Source: Vespa crabro (lineage: Eukaryota; Arthropoda; Insecta; Hymenoptera; Vespidae). From it: DNA of 64,000 nucleotides. The stretch is from NCBI RefSeq assembly GCF_910589235.1, contig NC_060955.1, positions 11,552,837 through 11,616,836 on the forward strand. The letters run 5' to 3'. The translations under genes and the position numbers were made by a program. How positions within the stretch are numbered: position 1 is the stretch's first letter; each line of letters begins with the position of its first letter. Below are positions 40,701-55,375 of the stretch, piece after piece. The notes below the pieces were generated by a model, which worked only from the letters and a program-made list of their open reading frames with translations, made no database searches and was not told where the DNA came from.

Positions 40701-42853
40701 TCGGACATTGTATTTCTGAAGATCAAACATTTATTTTATCTTGGAATCGAAGTTATAACCTTGTTTCATATTTTATATACGATTATTAGCTCATAAAGAA
40801 GTATCATCGAAATACGAAATTTGAAATCTCAATCAATATCAATGCTTTTATATTCTATCGACGCAGAATATACAAAGGAACAAGAACATAAGTTTTTCAC
40901 TATGTGTAAATACGAGTTTCAACATGAATATTGTAGAAAAATGAGATCGACACATGCGAATTTCGTTAATTGCAGAGCTTCAATCGTGAAAACATTGAAC
41001 TTACTCGTACCACAGCTTGAGAATTGTTTCCAATCGATTCGGACATTGTATTTCTGAAGATCAAACATCTATTTGATATTGGAATCGACGTTTTAACCTT
41101 GTTTCTTATCGTATATACGTTTTTTCGTTCATAATGGCGTACCATCGAAATACGAAATAATGAAATCTCATTCAAATTCAATTAGTTTATATTCTATCGA
41201 CGCAGAATAAAGATTACAACAAGAATATATCTTCCTGACTGTGTGTAAATAGAAGTTTTAACATGAAAATTGTCGAAAAATGAGATCGACAAATGCGAAT
41301 TTTGTTAGATGCTGAGATAAAATCGTGAACACATTGAAATTACTCGTACCACAGTTTCAGAAATGTTTCCAATCAATTCGGACATTGTATTTCTGAAGAT
41401 CAAACATTTATTTTATCTTGGAATCGACGTTATAACCTTGTTTCATATGTTATATATGATTATTAGCTCATAAAGAAGTATCATCGAAATACGAAATTTG
41501 AAATCTCAATCAATATCAATGCTATTATATTCTATCGACGCAGAATATACAATGGAACAAGATCATAAGTTTGTCACTATGTGTAAATACGAGTTTCAAC
41601 ATGAATATTGTAGAAAAATGAGATCGACACATGCGAATTTCGTTAATTGCTGAGATTTAATCGTGAAAGCATTTAACTAACTCGTACCACAGCTTGAGAA
41701 TTGTTTCCAATCGATTCGGACATTGTATTTCTGAAGATCAAACATCTATTTGATATTAGAATCGACGTTTTAACCTTGTTTCTTATCGTATATACGTTTT
41801 TTCGTTCATAATGGCGTACCATCGAAATACGAAATAATGAAATCTCATTCAAATTCAATTCGTTTATATTCTGTCGACGCAGAATAAAGATTACAACAAG
41901 AATATATCTTCCTGACTGTGTGTAAATAGAAGTTTTAACATGAAAATTGTCGAAAAATGAGATCGACAAATGCGAATTTTGTTAAATGCTGAGATAAAAT
42001 CGTGAACACATTGAAATTACTCGTACCACAGCTTCAGAAATGTTTCCAATCAATTCGGACATTGTATTTCTGAAGATCAAACATTTATTTTATCTTGGAA
42101 TCGAAGTTATAACCTTGTTTCATATTTTATATACGATTATTAGCACATAAAGAAGTATCATCGAAATACGAAATTTGAAATCTCAATCAATATCAATGCT
42201 TTTATATTCTATCGACGCAGAATATACAAAGGAACAAGAACATAAGTTTGTCACTATGTGTAAATACGAGTTTCAACATGAATATTGTAGAAAAATGAGA
42301 TCGACACATGCGAATTTCGTTAATTGCTGAGATTTAATCGTGAACACATTGAAATTACTCGTACCACAGCTTCAGAAATGTTTCCAATCAATTCGGACAT
42401 TGTATTTCTGAAGATCAAACATTTATTTTATCTTGGAATCGAAGTTATAACCTTGTTTCATATTTTATATACGATTATTAGCTCATAAAGAAGTATCATC
42501 GAAATACGAAATTTGAAATCTCAATCAATATCAATGCTTTTATATTCTATCGACGCAGAATATACAAAGGAACAAGAACATAAGTTTTTCACTATGTGTA
42601 AATATGAGTTTCAACATGAATATTGTAGAAAAATGAGATCGACACATGCGAATTTCGTTAATTGCAGAGCTTCAATCGTGAAAACATTGAACTTACTCGT
42701 ACCACAGCTTGAGAATTGTTTCCAATCGATTCGGACATTGTATTTCTGAAGATCAAACATCTATTTGATATTGGAATCGACGTTTTAACCTTGTTTCTTA
42801 TCGTATATACGTTTTTTCGTTCATAATGGCGTACCATCGAAATACGAAATAAT
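37777..42853 (+). repeat. 15-monomer higher-order repeat, copy 1 (5077 bp)
   Basis: Units are 2-2-2-2-2-2-3. Rare marks shared with copy 2 at a shift of 5077 include aaattcgaaatc near 38110, ctgcgtgtaaatag near 38531 with gagatccacaaatg near 38573, gagatcgatacatg near 38914 and aaaaaagagatcg near 40261. A private change is gttagatgctgag near 41305. Confidence 0.9.
42177..42514 (+). repeat. Chimeric monomer: B head, C' middle, A tail
   Basis: The B head (caatgctttta, acaaaggaacaag) runs into the C'-specific gctgagattt (42334-42335). It then switches to A from the c at 42345 (gaacacattgaaattac). The step into A falls at the same monomer position as in the 37100 chimera, but the preceding bases are C'-like, so a short tract of C' has been inserted at the junction. 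Confidence 0.87.
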
Positions 42854-45800
42854 GAAATCTCATTCAAATTCAATTAGTTTATATTCTATCGACGCAGAAT
42901 AAAGATTACAACAAGAATATATCTTCCTGACTGTGTGTAAATAGAAGTTTTAACATGAAAATTGTCGAAAAATGAGATCGACAAATGCGAATTTTGTTAA
43001 ATGCTGAGATAAAATCGTGAACACATTGAAATTACTCGTACCACAGTTTCAGAAATGTTTCCAATCAATTCGGACATTGTATTTCTGAAGATCAAACATT
43101 TATTTTATCTTGGAATCGACGTTATAACCTTGTTTCATATGTTATATATGATTATTAGCTCATAAAGAAGTATCATCGAAATACGAAATTCGAAATCTCA
43201 ATCAATATCAATGCTATTATATTCTATCGACGCAGAATATACAATGGAACAAGATCATAAGTTTGTCACTATGTGTAAATACGAGTTTCAACATGAATAT
43301 TGTAGAAAAATGAGATCGACACATGCGAATTTCGTTAATTGCTGAGATTTAATCGTGAAAGCATTTAACTAACTCGTACCACAGCTTGAGAATTGTTTCC
43401 AATCGATTCGGACATTGTATTTCTGAAGATCAAACATCTATTTGATATTAGAATCGACGTTTTAACCTTGTTTCTTATCGTATATACGTTTTTTCGTTCA
43501 TAATGGCGTACCATCGAAATACGAAATAATGAAATCTCATTCAAATTCAATTAGTTTATATTCTGTCGACGCAGAATAAAGATTACAACAAGAATATATC
43601 TTCCTGACTGCGTGTAAATAGAAGTTTCAACATGAAAATTGTCGAAAAATGAGATCCACAAATGCGAATTTTGTTAAATGCTGAGATAAAATCGTGAACA
43701 CATTGAAATTACTCGTACCACAGCTTCAGAAATGTTTCCAATCAATTCGGACATTGTATTTCTGAAGATCAAACATTTATTTTATCTTGGAATCGACGTT
43801 ATAACCTTGTTTCATATGTTATATATGATTATTAGCTCATAAAGAAGTATCATCGAAATACGAAATTTGAAATCTCAATCAATATCAATGCTATTATATT
43901 CTATCGACGCAGATTATACAATGGAACAAGATCATAAGTTTGTCACTATGTGTAAATACGAGTTTCAACATGAATATTGTAGAAAAATGAGATCGATACA
44001 TGCGAATTTCGTTAATTGCTGAGATTTAATCGTGAAAGCATTTAACTAACTCGTACCACAGCTTGAGAATTGTTTCCAATCGATTCGGACATTGTATTTC
44101 TGAAGATCAAACATCTATTTGATATTAGAATCGACGTTTTAACCTTGTTTCTTATCGTATATACGTTTTTTCGTTCATAATGGCGTACCATCGAAATACG
44201 AAATAATGAAATCTCATTCAAATTCAATTAGTTTATATTCTGTCGACGCAGAATAAAGATTACAACAAGAATATATCTTCCTGACTGTGTGTAAATAGAA
44301 GTTTTAACATGAAAATTGTCGAAAAATGAGATCGACAAATGCGAATTTTGTTAAATGCTGAGATAAAATCGTGAACACATTGAAATTACTCGTACCACAG
44401 CTTCAGAAATGTTTCCAATCAATTCGGACATTGTATTTCTGAAGATCAAACATTTATTTTATCTTGGAATCGAAGTTATAACCTTGTTTCATATTTTATA
44501 TACGATTATTAGCTCATAAAGAAGTATCATCGAAATACGAAATTTGAAATCTCAATCAATATCAATGCTTTTATATTCTATCGACGCAGAATATACAAAG
44601 GAACAAGAACATAAGTTTTTCACTATGTGTAAATACGAGTTTCAACATGAATATTGTAGAAAAATGAGATCGACACATGCGAATTTCGTTAATTGCAGAG
44701 CTTCAATCGTGATAACATTGAACTTACTCGTACCACAGCTTGAGAATTGTTTCCAATCGATTCGGACATTGTATTTCTGAAGATCAAACATCTATTTGAT
44801 ATTGGAATCGACGTTTTAACCTTGTTTCTTATCGTATATACGTTTTTTCGTTCATAATGGCGTACCATCGAAATACGAAATAATGAAATCTCATTCAAAT
44901 TCAATTAGTTTATATTCTATCGACGCAGAATAAAGATTACAACAAGAATATATCTTCCTGACTGTGTGTAAATAGAAGTTTTAACATGAAAATTGTCGAA
45001 AAATGAGATCGACAAATGCGAATTTTGTTAAATGCTGAGATAAAATCGTGAACACATTGAAATTACTCGTACCACAGTTTCAGAAATGTTTCCAATCAAT
45101 TCGGACATTGTATTTCTGAAGATCAAACATTTATTTTATCTTGGAATCGACGTTATAACCTTGTTTCATATGTTATATATGATTATTAGCTCATAAAGAA
45201 GTATCATCGAAATACGAAATTTGAAATCTCAATCAATATCAATGCTATTATATTCTATCGACGCAGAATATACAATGGAACAAGATCATAAGTTTGTCAC
45301 TATGTGTAAATACGAGTTTCAACATGAATATTGTAGAAAAAAGAGATCGACACATGCGAATTTCGTTAATTGCTGAGATTTAATCGTGAAAGCATTTAAC
45401 TAACTCGTACCACAGCTTGAGAATTGTTTCCAATCGATTCGGACATTGTATTTCTGAAGATCAAACATCTATTTGATATTAGAATCGACGTTTTAACCTT
45501 GTTTCTTATCGTATATACGTTTTTTCGTTCATAATGGCGTACCATCGAAATACGAAATAATGAAATCTCATTCAAATTCAATTAGTTTATATTCTGTCGA
45601 CGCAGAATAAAGATTACAACAAGAATATATCTTCCTGACTGTGTGTAAATAGAAGTTTTAACATGAAAATTGTCGAAAAATGAGATCGACAAATGCGAAT
45701 TTTGTTAAATGCTGAGATAAAATCGTGAACACATTGAAATTACTCGTACCACAGCTTCAGAAATGTTTCCAATCAATTCGGACATTGTATTTCTGAAGAT

Positions 45801-47930
45801 CCAACATTTATTTTATCTTGGAATCGAAGTTATAACCTTGTTTCATATTTTATATACGATTATTAGCTCATAAAGAAGTATCATCGAAATACGAAATTTG
45901 AAATCTCAATCAATATCAATGCTTTTATATTCTATCGACGCAGAATATACAAAGGAACAAGAACATAAGTTTTTCACTATGTGTAAATACGAGTTTCAAC
46001 ATGAATATTGTAGAAAAATGAGATCGACACATGCGAATTTCGTTAATTGCAGAGCTTCAATCGTGAAAACATTGAACTTACTCGTACCACAGCTTGAGAA
46101 TTGTTTCCAATCGATTCGGACATTGTATTTCTGAAGATCAAACATCTATTTGATATTGGAATCGACGTTTTAACCTTGTTTCTTATCGTATATACGTTTT
46201 TTCGTTCATAATGGCGTACCATCGAAATACGAAATAATGAAATCTCATTCAAATTCAATTAGTTTATATTCTATCGACGCAGAATAAAGATTACAACAAG
46301 AATATATCTTCCTGACTGTGTGTAAATAGAAGTTTTAACATGAAAATTGTCGAAAAATGAGATCGACAAATGCGAATTTTGTTAAATGCTGAGATAAAAT
46401 CGTGAACACATTGAAATTACTCGTACCACAGTTTCAGAAATGTTTCCAATCAATTCGGACATTGTATTTCTGAAGATCAAACATTTATTTTATCTTGGAA
46501 TCGACGTTATAACCTTGTTTCATATGTTATATATGATTATTAGCTCATAAAGAAGTATCATCGAAATACGAAATTTGAAATCTCAATCAATATCAATGCT
46601 ATTATATTCTATCGACGCAGAATATACAATGGAACAAGATCATAAGTTTGTCACTATGTGTAAATACGAGTTTCAACATGAATATTGTAGAAAAATGAGA
46701 TCGACACATGCGAATTTCGTTAATTGCTGAGATTTAATCGTGAAAGCATTTAACTAACTCGTACCACAGCTTGAGAATTGTTTCCAATCGATTCGGACAT
46801 TGTATTTCTGAAGATCAAACATCTATTTGATATTAGAATCGACGTTTTAACCTTGTTTCTTATCGTATATACGTTTTTTCGTTCATAATGGCGTACCATC
46901 GAAATACGAAATAATGAAATCTCATTCAAATTCAATTCGTTTATATTCTGTCGACGCAGAATAAAGATTACAACAAGAATATATCTTCCTGACTGTGTGT
47001 AAATAGAAGTTTTAACATGAAAATTGTCGAAAAATGAGATCGACAAATGCGAATTTTGTTAAATGCTGAGATAAAATCGTGAACACATTGAAATTACTCG
47101 TACCACAGCTTCAGAAATGTTTCCAATCAATTCGGACATTGTATTTCTGAAGATCAAACATTTATTTTATCTTGGAATCGAAGTTATAACCTTGTTTCAT
47201 ATTTTATATACGATTATTAGCACATAAAGAAGTATCATCGAAATACGAAATTTGAAATCTCAATCAATATCAATGCTTTTATATTCTATCGACGCAGAAT
47301 ATACAAAGGAACAAGAACATAAGTTTTTCACTATGTGTAAATACGAGTTTCAACATGAATATTGTAGAAAAATGAGATCGACACATGCGAATTTCGTTAA
47401 TTGCAGAGATTTAATCGTGAACACATTGAAATTACTCGTACCACAGCTTCAGAAATGTTTCCAATCAATTCGGACATTGTATTTCTGAAGATCAAACATT
47501 TATTTTATCTTGGAATCGAAGTTATAACCTTGTTTCATATTTTATATACGATTATTAGCTCATAAAGAAGTATCATCGAAATACGAAATTTGAAATCTCA
47601 ATCAATATCAATGCTTTTATATTCTATCGACGCAGAATATACAAAGGAACAAGAACATAAGTTTTTCACTATGTGTAAATATGAGTTTCAACATGAATAT
47701 TGTAGAAAAATGAGATCGACACATGCGAATTTCGTTAATTGCAGAGCTTCAATCGTGAAAACATTGAACTTACTCGTACCACAGCTTGAGAATTGTTTCC
47801 AATCGATTCGGACATTGTATTTCTGAAGATCAAACATCTATTTGATATTGGAATCGACGTTTTAACCTTGTTTCTTATCGTATATACGTTTTTTCGTTCA
47901 TAATGGCGTACCATCGAAATACGAAATAAT
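42854..47930 (+). repeat. 15-monomer higher-order repeat, copy 2 (5077 bp)
   Basis: Same unit order and rare marks as copy 1 (aaattcgaaatc near 43187, ctgcgtgtaaatag near 43608, gagatcgatacatg near 43991, aaaaaagagatcg near 45338). Private changes are gcagattataca near 43911, gtgataacattg near 44711 and gatccaacattt near 45801. The D monomer at 44546 has aagtttttcac where its partner at 39469 has aagtttgtcac. Confidence 0.9.
47254..47591 (+). repeat. Chimeric monomer: B head, short C' tract, A tail
   Basis: It reads gcagagatttaatcgtgaac at the junction: gcagag as in B, gattt as in C', then gaacacattg as in A. It holds the position in the second 15-monomer repeat that 42177 holds in the first, but carries a shorter C' tract. 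This suggests gene conversion between the B/A and B/C'/A versions. Confidence 0.86.
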
Positions 47931-48945
47931 GAAATCTCATTCAAATTCAATTAGTTTATATTCTGTCGACGCAGAATAAAGATTACAACAAGAATATATC
48001 TTCCTGACTGTGTGTAAATAGAAGTTTTAACATGAAAATTGTCGAAAAATGAGATCGACAAATGCGAATTTTGTTAAATGCTGAGATAAAATCGTGAACA
48101 CATTGAAATTACTCGTACCACAGTTTCAGAAATGTTTCCAATCAATTCGGACATTGTATTTCTGAAGATCAAACATTTATTTTATCTTGGAATCGACGTT
48201 ATAACCTTGTTTCATATGTTATATATGATTATTAGCTCATAAAGAAGTATCATCGAAATACGAAATTTGAAATCTCAATCAATATCAATGCTATTATATT
48301 CTATCGACGCAGAATATACAATGGAACAAGATCATAAGTTTGTCACTATGTGTAAATACGAGTTTCAACATGAATATTGTAGAAAAATGAGATCGACACA
48401 TGCGAATTTCGTTAATTGCTGAGATTTAATCGTGAAAGCATTTAACTAACTCGTACCACAGCTTGAGAATTGTTTCCAATCGATTCGGACATTGTATTTC
48501 TGAAGATCAAACATCTATTTGATATTAGAATCGACGTTTTAACCTTGTTTCTTATCGTATATACGTTTTTTCGTTCATAATGGCGTACCATCGAAATACG
48601 AAATAATGAAATCTCATTCAAATTCAATTCGTTTATATTCTGTCGACGCAGAATAAAGATTACAACAAGAATATATCTTCCTGACTGTGTGTAAATAGAA
48701 GTTTTAACATGAAAATTGTCGAAAAATGAGATCGACAAATGCGAATTTTGTTAAATGCTGAGATAAAATCGTGAACACATTGAAATTACTCGTACCACAG
48801 CTTCAGAAATGTTTCCAATCAATTCGGACATTGTATTTCTGAAGATCAAACATTTATTTTATCTTGGAATCGAAGTTATAACCTTGTTTCATATTTTATA
48901 TACGATTATTAGCACATAAAGAAGTATCATCGAAATACGAAATTT

Positions 48946-49283
48946 GAAATCTCAATCAATATCAATGCTTTTATATTCTATCGACGCAGAATATACAAAG
49001 GAACAAGAACATAAGTTTTTCACTATGTGTAAATACGAGTTTCAACATGAATATTGTAGAAAAATGAGATCGACACATGCGAATTTCGTTAATTGCAGAG
49101 CTTCAATCGTGAACACATTGAAATTACTCGTACCACAGCTTCAGAAATGTTTCCAATCAATTCGGACATTGTATTTCTGAAGATCAAACATTTATTTTAT
49201 CTTGGAATCGAAGTTATAACCTTGTTTCATATTTTATATACGATTATTAGCTCATAAAGAAGTATCATCGAAATACGAAATTT
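48946..49283 (+). repeat. Chimeric monomer: B head with A tail
   Basis: Same switch as the monomer at 37100 (gcagagcttc, then gaacacattgaaattac). It belongs to the dimer + trimer period that runs through 46239-53006. Confidence 0.88.
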
Positions 49284-49622
49284 GAAATCTCAATCAATAT
49301 CAATGCTTTTATATTCTATCGACGCAGAATATACAAAGGAACAAGAACATAAGTTTTTCACTATGTGTAAATATGAGTTTCAACATGAATATTGTAGAAA
49401 AATGAGATCGACACATGCGAATTTCGTTAATTGCAGAGCTTCAATCGTGAAAACATTGAACTTACTCGTACCACAGCTTGAGAATTGTTTCCAATCGATT
49501 CGGACATTGTATTTCTGAAGATCAAACATCTATTTGATATTGGAATCGACGTTTTAACCTTGTTTCTTATCGTATATACGTTTTTTCGTTCATAATGGCG
49601 TACCATCGAAATACGAAATAAT

Positions 49623-52600
49623 GAAATCTCATTCAAATTCAATTAGTTTATATTCTATCGACGCAGAATAAAGATTACAACAAGAATATATCTTCCTGAC
49701 TGTGTGTAAATAGAAGTTTTAACATGAAAATTGTCGAAAAATGAGATCGACAAATGCGAATTTTGTTAAATGCTGAGATAAAATCGTGAACACATTGAAA
49801 TTACTCGTACCACAGTTTCAGAAATGTTTCCAATCAATTCGGACATTGTATTTCTGAAGATCAAACATTTATTTTATCTTGGAATCGACGTTATAACCTT
49901 GTTTCATATGTTATATATGATTATTAGCTCATAAAGAAGTATCATCGAAATACGAAATTTGAAATCTCAATCAATATCAATGCTATTATATTCTATCGAC
50001 GCAGAATATACAATGGAACAAGATCATAAGTTTGTCACTATGTGTAAATACGAGTTTCAACATGAATATTGTAGAAAAATGAGATCGAAACATGCGAATT
50101 TCGTTAATTGCTGAGATTTAATCGTGAAAGCATTTAACTAACTCGTACCACAGCTTGAGAATTGTTTCCAATCGATTCGGACATTGTATTTCTGAAGATC
50201 AAACATCTATTTGATATTAGAATCGACGTTTTAACCTTGTTTCTTATCGTATATACGTTTTTTCGTTCATAATGGCGTACCATCGAAATACGAAATAATG
50301 AAATCTCATTCAAATTCAATTAGTTTATATTCTGTCGACGCAGAATAAAGATTACAACAAGAATAAATCTTCCTGACTGTGTGTAAATAGAAGTTTTAAC
50401 ATGAAAATTGTCGAAAAATGAGATCGACAAATGCGAATTTTGTTAAATGCTGAGATAAAATCGTGAACACATTGAAATTACTCGTACCACAGCTTCAGAA
50501 ATGTTTCCAATCAATTCGGACATTGTATTTCTGAAGATCAAACATTTATTTTATCTTGGAATCGAAGTTATAACCTTGTTTCATATTTTATATACGATTA
50601 TTAGCACATAAAGAAGTATCATCGAAATACGAAATTTGAAATCTCAATCAATATCAATGCTTTTATATTCTATCGACGCAGAATATACAAAGGAACAAGA
50701 ACATAAGTTTTTCACTATGTGTAAATACGAGTTTCAACATGAATATTGTAGAAAAATGAGATCGACACATGCGAATTTCGTTAATTGCAGAGCTTCAATC
50801 GTGAACACATTGAAATTACTCGTACCACAGCTTCAGAAATGTTTCCAATCAATTCGGACATTGTATTTCTGAAGATCAAACATTTATTTTATCTTGGAAT
50901 CGACGTTATAACCTTGTTTCATATTTTATATACGATTATTAGCTCATAAAGAAGTATCATCGAAATACGAAATTTGAAATCTCAATCAATATCAATGCTT
51001 TTATATTCTATCGACGCAGAATATACAAAGGAACAAGAACATAAGTTTTTCACTATGTGTAAATACGAGTTTCAACATGAATATTGTAGAAAAATGAGAT
51101 CGACACATGCGAATTTCGTTAATTGCAGAGCTTCAATCGTGAAAACATTGAACTTACTCGTACCACAGCTTGAGAATTGTTTCCAATCGATTCGGACATT
51201 GTATTTCTGAAGATCAAACATCTATTTGATATTGGAATCGACGTTTTAACCTTGTTTCTTATCGTATATACGTTTTTTCGTTCATAATGGCGTACCATCG
51301 AAATACGAAATAATGAAATCTCATTCAAATTCAATTAGTTTATATTCTATCGACGCAGAATAAAGATTACAACAAGAATATATCTTCCTGACTGTGTGTA
51401 AATAGAAGTTTTAACATGAAAATTGTCGAAAAATGAGATCGACAAATGCGAATTTTGTTAAATGCTGAGATAAAATCGTGAACACATTGAAATTACTCGT
51501 ACCACAGTTTCAGAAATGTTTCCAATCAATTCGGACATTGTATTTCTGAAGATCAAACATTTATTTTATCTTGGAATCGACGTTATAACCTTGTTTCATA
51601 TGTTATATATGATTATTAGCTCATAAAGAAGTATCATCGAAATACGAAATTTGAAATCTCAATCAATATCAATGCTATTATATTCTATCGACGCAGAATA
51701 TACAATGGAACAAGATCATAAGTTTGTCACTATGTGTAAATACGAGTTTCAACATGAATATTGTAGAAAAATGAGATCGACACATGCGAATTTCGTTAAT
51801 TGCTGAGATTTAATCGTGAAAGCATTTAACTAACTCGTACCACAGCTTGAGAATTGTTTCCAATCGATTCGGACATTGTATTTCTGAAGATCAAACATCT
51901 ATTTGATATTAGAATCGACGTTTTATCCTTGTTTCTTATCGTATATACGTTTTTTCGTTCATAATGGCGTACCATCGAAATACGAAATAATGAAATCTCA
52001 TTCAAATTCAATTAGTTTATATTCTGTCGACGCAGAATAAAGATTACAACAAGAATATATCTTCCTGACTGTGTGTAAATAGAAGTTTTAACATGAAAAT
52101 TGTCGAAAAATGAGATCGACAAATGCGAATTTTGTTAAATGCTGAGATAAAATCGTGAACACATTGAAATTACTCGTACCACAGCTTCAGAAATGTTTCC
52201 AATCAATTCGGACATTGTATTTCTGAAGATCAAACATTTATTTTATCTTGGAATCGAAGTTATAACCTTGTTTCATATTTTATATACGATTATTAGCACA
52301 TAAAGAAGTATCATCGAAATACGAAATTTGAAATCTCAATCAATATCAATGCTTTTATATTCTATCGACGCAGAATATACAAAGGAACAAGAACATAAGT
52401 TTTTCACTATGTGTAAATACGAGTTTCAACATGAATATTGTAGAAAAATGAGATCGACACATGCGAATTTCGTTAATTGCAGAGCTTCAATCGTGAAAAC
52501 ATTGAACTTACTCGTACCACAGCTTGAGAAATGCTTCCAATCGATTCGGACATTGTATTTCTGAAGGTCATACATCCATTTTATCTTGGAATCGACGTTA

Positions 52601-55375
52601 TAACCTTGTTTCATATGTTATATATGATTATTAGCTCATAAAGAAGTATCATCGAAATACGAAATTTGAAATCTCAATCAATATCAATGCTATTATATTC
52701 TATCGACGCAGAATATACAATGGAACAAGATCATAAGTTTGTCACTATGTGTAAATACGAGTTTCAACATGAATATTGTAGAAAAATGAGATCGACACAT
52801 GCGAATTTCGTTAATTGCTGAGATTTAATCGTGAAAGCATTTAACTAACTCGTACCACAGCTTGAGAATTGTTTCCAATCGATTCGGACATTGTATTTCT
52901 GAAGATCAAACATCTATTTGATATTAGAATCGACGTTTTAACCTTGTTTCTTATCGTATATACGTTTTTTCGTTCATAATGGCGTACCATCGAAATACGA
53001 AATAATGAAATCTCATTCAAATTCAATTAGTTTATATTCTGTCGACGCAGAATAAAGATTACAACAAGAATATATCTTCCTGACTGTGTGTAATTAGAAG
53101 TTTTAACATGAAAATTGTCGAAAAATGAGATCGACAAATGCGAATTTTGTTAAATGCTGAGATAAAATCGTGAACACATTGAAATTACTCGTACCACAGC
53201 TTCAGAAATGTTTCCAATCAATTCGGACATTGTATTTCTGAAGATCAAACATTTATTTTATCTTGGAATCGAAGTTATAACCTTGTTTCATATTTTATAT
53301 ACGATTATTAGCACATAAAGAAGTATCATCGAAATACGAAATTTGAAATCTCAATCAATATCAATGCTTTTATATTCTATCGACGCAGAATATACAAAGG
53401 AACAAGAACATAAGTTTTTCACTATGTGTAAATACGAGTTTCAACATGAATATTGTAGAAAAATGAGATCGACACATGCGAATTTCGTTAATTGCTGAGA
53501 TTTAATCGTGAAAGCATTTAACTAACTCGTACCACAGCTTGAGAATTGTTTCCAATCGATTCGGACATTGTATTTCTGAAGATCAAACATCTATTTGATA
53601 TTAGAATCGACGTTTTAACCTTGTTTCTTATCGTATATACGTTTTTTCGTTCATAATGGCGTACCATCGAAATACGAAATAATGAAATCTCATTCAAATT
53701 CAATTAGTTTATATTCTATCGACGCAGAATAAAGATTACAACAAGAATATATCTTCCTGACTGTGTGTAAATAGAAGTTTTAACATGAAAATTGTCGAAA
53801 AATGAGATCGACAAATGCGAATTTTGTTAAATGCTGAGATAAAATCGTGAACACATTGAAATTACTCGTACCACAGTTTCAGAAATGTTTCCAATCAATT
53901 CGGACATTGTATTTCTGAAGATCAAACATTTATTTTATCTTGGAATCGACGTTATAACCTTGTTTCATATGTTATATATGATTATTAGCTCATAAAGAAG
54001 TATCATCGAAATACGAAATTTGAAATCTCAATCAATATCAATGCTATTATATTCTATCGACGCAGAATATACAATGGAACAAGATCATAAGTTTGTCACT
54101 ATGTGTAAATACGAGTTTCAACATGAATATTGTAGAAAAATGAGATCGACACATGCGAATTTCGTTAATTGCTGAGATTTAATCGTGAAAGCATTTAACT
54201 AACTCGTACCACAGCTTGAGAATTGTTTCCAATCGATTCGGACATTGTATTTCTGAAGATCAAACATCTATTTGATATTAGAATCGACGTTTTAACCTTG
54301 TTTCTTATCGTATATACGTTTCTTCGTTCATAATGGCGTACCATCGAAATACGAAATAATGAAATCTCATTCAAATTCAATTAGTTTATATTCTGTCGAC
54401 GCAGAATAAAGATTACAACAAGAATATATCTTCCTGACTGTGTGTAAATAGAAGTTTTAACATGAAAATTGTCGAAAAATGAGATCGACAAATGCGAATT
54501 TTGTTAAATGCTGAGATAAAATCGTGAACACATTGAAATTACTCGTACCACAGCTTCAGAAATGTTTCCAATCAATTCGGACATTGTATTTCTGAAGATC
54601 AAACATTTATTTTATCTTGGAATCGAAGTTATAACCTTGTTTCATATTTTATATACGATTATTAGCACATAAAGAATTATCATCGAAATACGAAATTTGA
54701 AATCTCAATCAATATCAATGCTTTTATATTCTATCGACGCAGAATATACAAAGGAACAAGAACATAAGTTTTTCACTATGTGTAAATACGAGTTTCAACA
54801 TGAATATTGTAGAAAAATGAGATCGACACATGCGAATTTCGTTAATTGCAGAGCTTCAATCGTGAAAACATTGAACTTACTCGTACCACAGCTTGAGAAA
54901 TGTTTCCAATCGATTCGGACATTGTATTTCTGAAGATCATACATCCATTTTATCTTGGAATCGACGTTATAACCTTGTTTCATATGTTATATATGATTAT
55001 TAGCTCATAAAGAAGTATCATCGAAATACGAAATTTGAAATCTCAATCAATATCAATGCTATTATATTCTATCGACGCAGAATATACAATGGAACAAGAT
55101 CATAAGTTTGTCACAATGTGTAAATACGAGTTTCAACATGAATATTGTAGAAAAATGAGATCGACACATGCGAATTTCGTTAATTGCTGAGATTTAATCG
55201 TGAAAGCATTTAACTAACTCGTACCACAGCTTGAGAATTGTTTCCAATCGATTCGGACATTGTATTTCTGAAGATCAAACATCTATTTGATATTAGAATC
55301 GACGTTTTAACCTTGTTTCTTATCGTATATACGTTTTTTCGTTCATAATGGCGTACCATCGAAATACGAAATAAT
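49623..55375 (+). repeat. 17-monomer higher-order repeat, copy 1 (5753 bp)
   Basis: Units are 2-3-2-3-2-2-3. Marks shared with copy 2 at a shift of about 5754: gatcgaaacatgcg near 50085, aagaataaatcttcc near 50360, gaaatgcttccaatcg near 52528 with gaaggtcatac near 52564, gtttcttcgttc near 54319 and gtcacaatgtgt near 55111. A private change is gtaattagaag near 53091. Confidence 0.89.
50638..50975 (+). repeat. Chimeric monomer: B head with A tail
   Basis: Same switch as at 37100 and 48946. It differs from its neighbours in having cgacgttataacc near 50890, where the other B/A chimeras have cgaagttataacc. Confidence 0.88.

Larger units (their letters stand above)
32362..49622 (+). repeat. Zone 4: dimer runs punctuated by single trimers
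   Basis: Class A starts lie at 32362, 33377, 34054, 34731, 35408, 36085, 36762, 37777, 38454, 39131, 39808, 40485, 41162, 41839, 42854, 43531, 44208, 44885, 45562, 46239, 46916, 47931 and 48608. Trimers start at 32362, 36762, 41839, 46916 and 48608; the rest are dimers. The variants aagtttttcac (first near 35815) and agcacataaag (first near 37068) enter here. Class C with gagatgtaatcg is last seen near 32850. Confidence 0.91.
46239..53006 (+). repeat. Pentamer-length dimer + trimer period, four copies of 1692 bp
   Basis: Copies start at 46239, 47931, 49623 and 51315, each a dimer followed by a trimer. The block overlaps the right end of the 15-monomer repeat and the left end of the 17-monomer repeat. 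In the first three copies the trimer centre is a B/A chimera; in the fourth (52330) it is an ordinary B monomer with gaaatgcttcc and gaaggtcatac. The A monomers at 46916 and 48608 share aattcgttta, where most have aattagttta. Confidence 0.86.

Noticed and set aside
41673..41969. 98-codon minus-strand open frame (also at 46750, 48442, 58595)
   Set aside because: It is an extension of a common 61-codon frame caused by aattagttta becoming aattcgttta, which removes one stop. No sign of coding selection; useful only as a marker.
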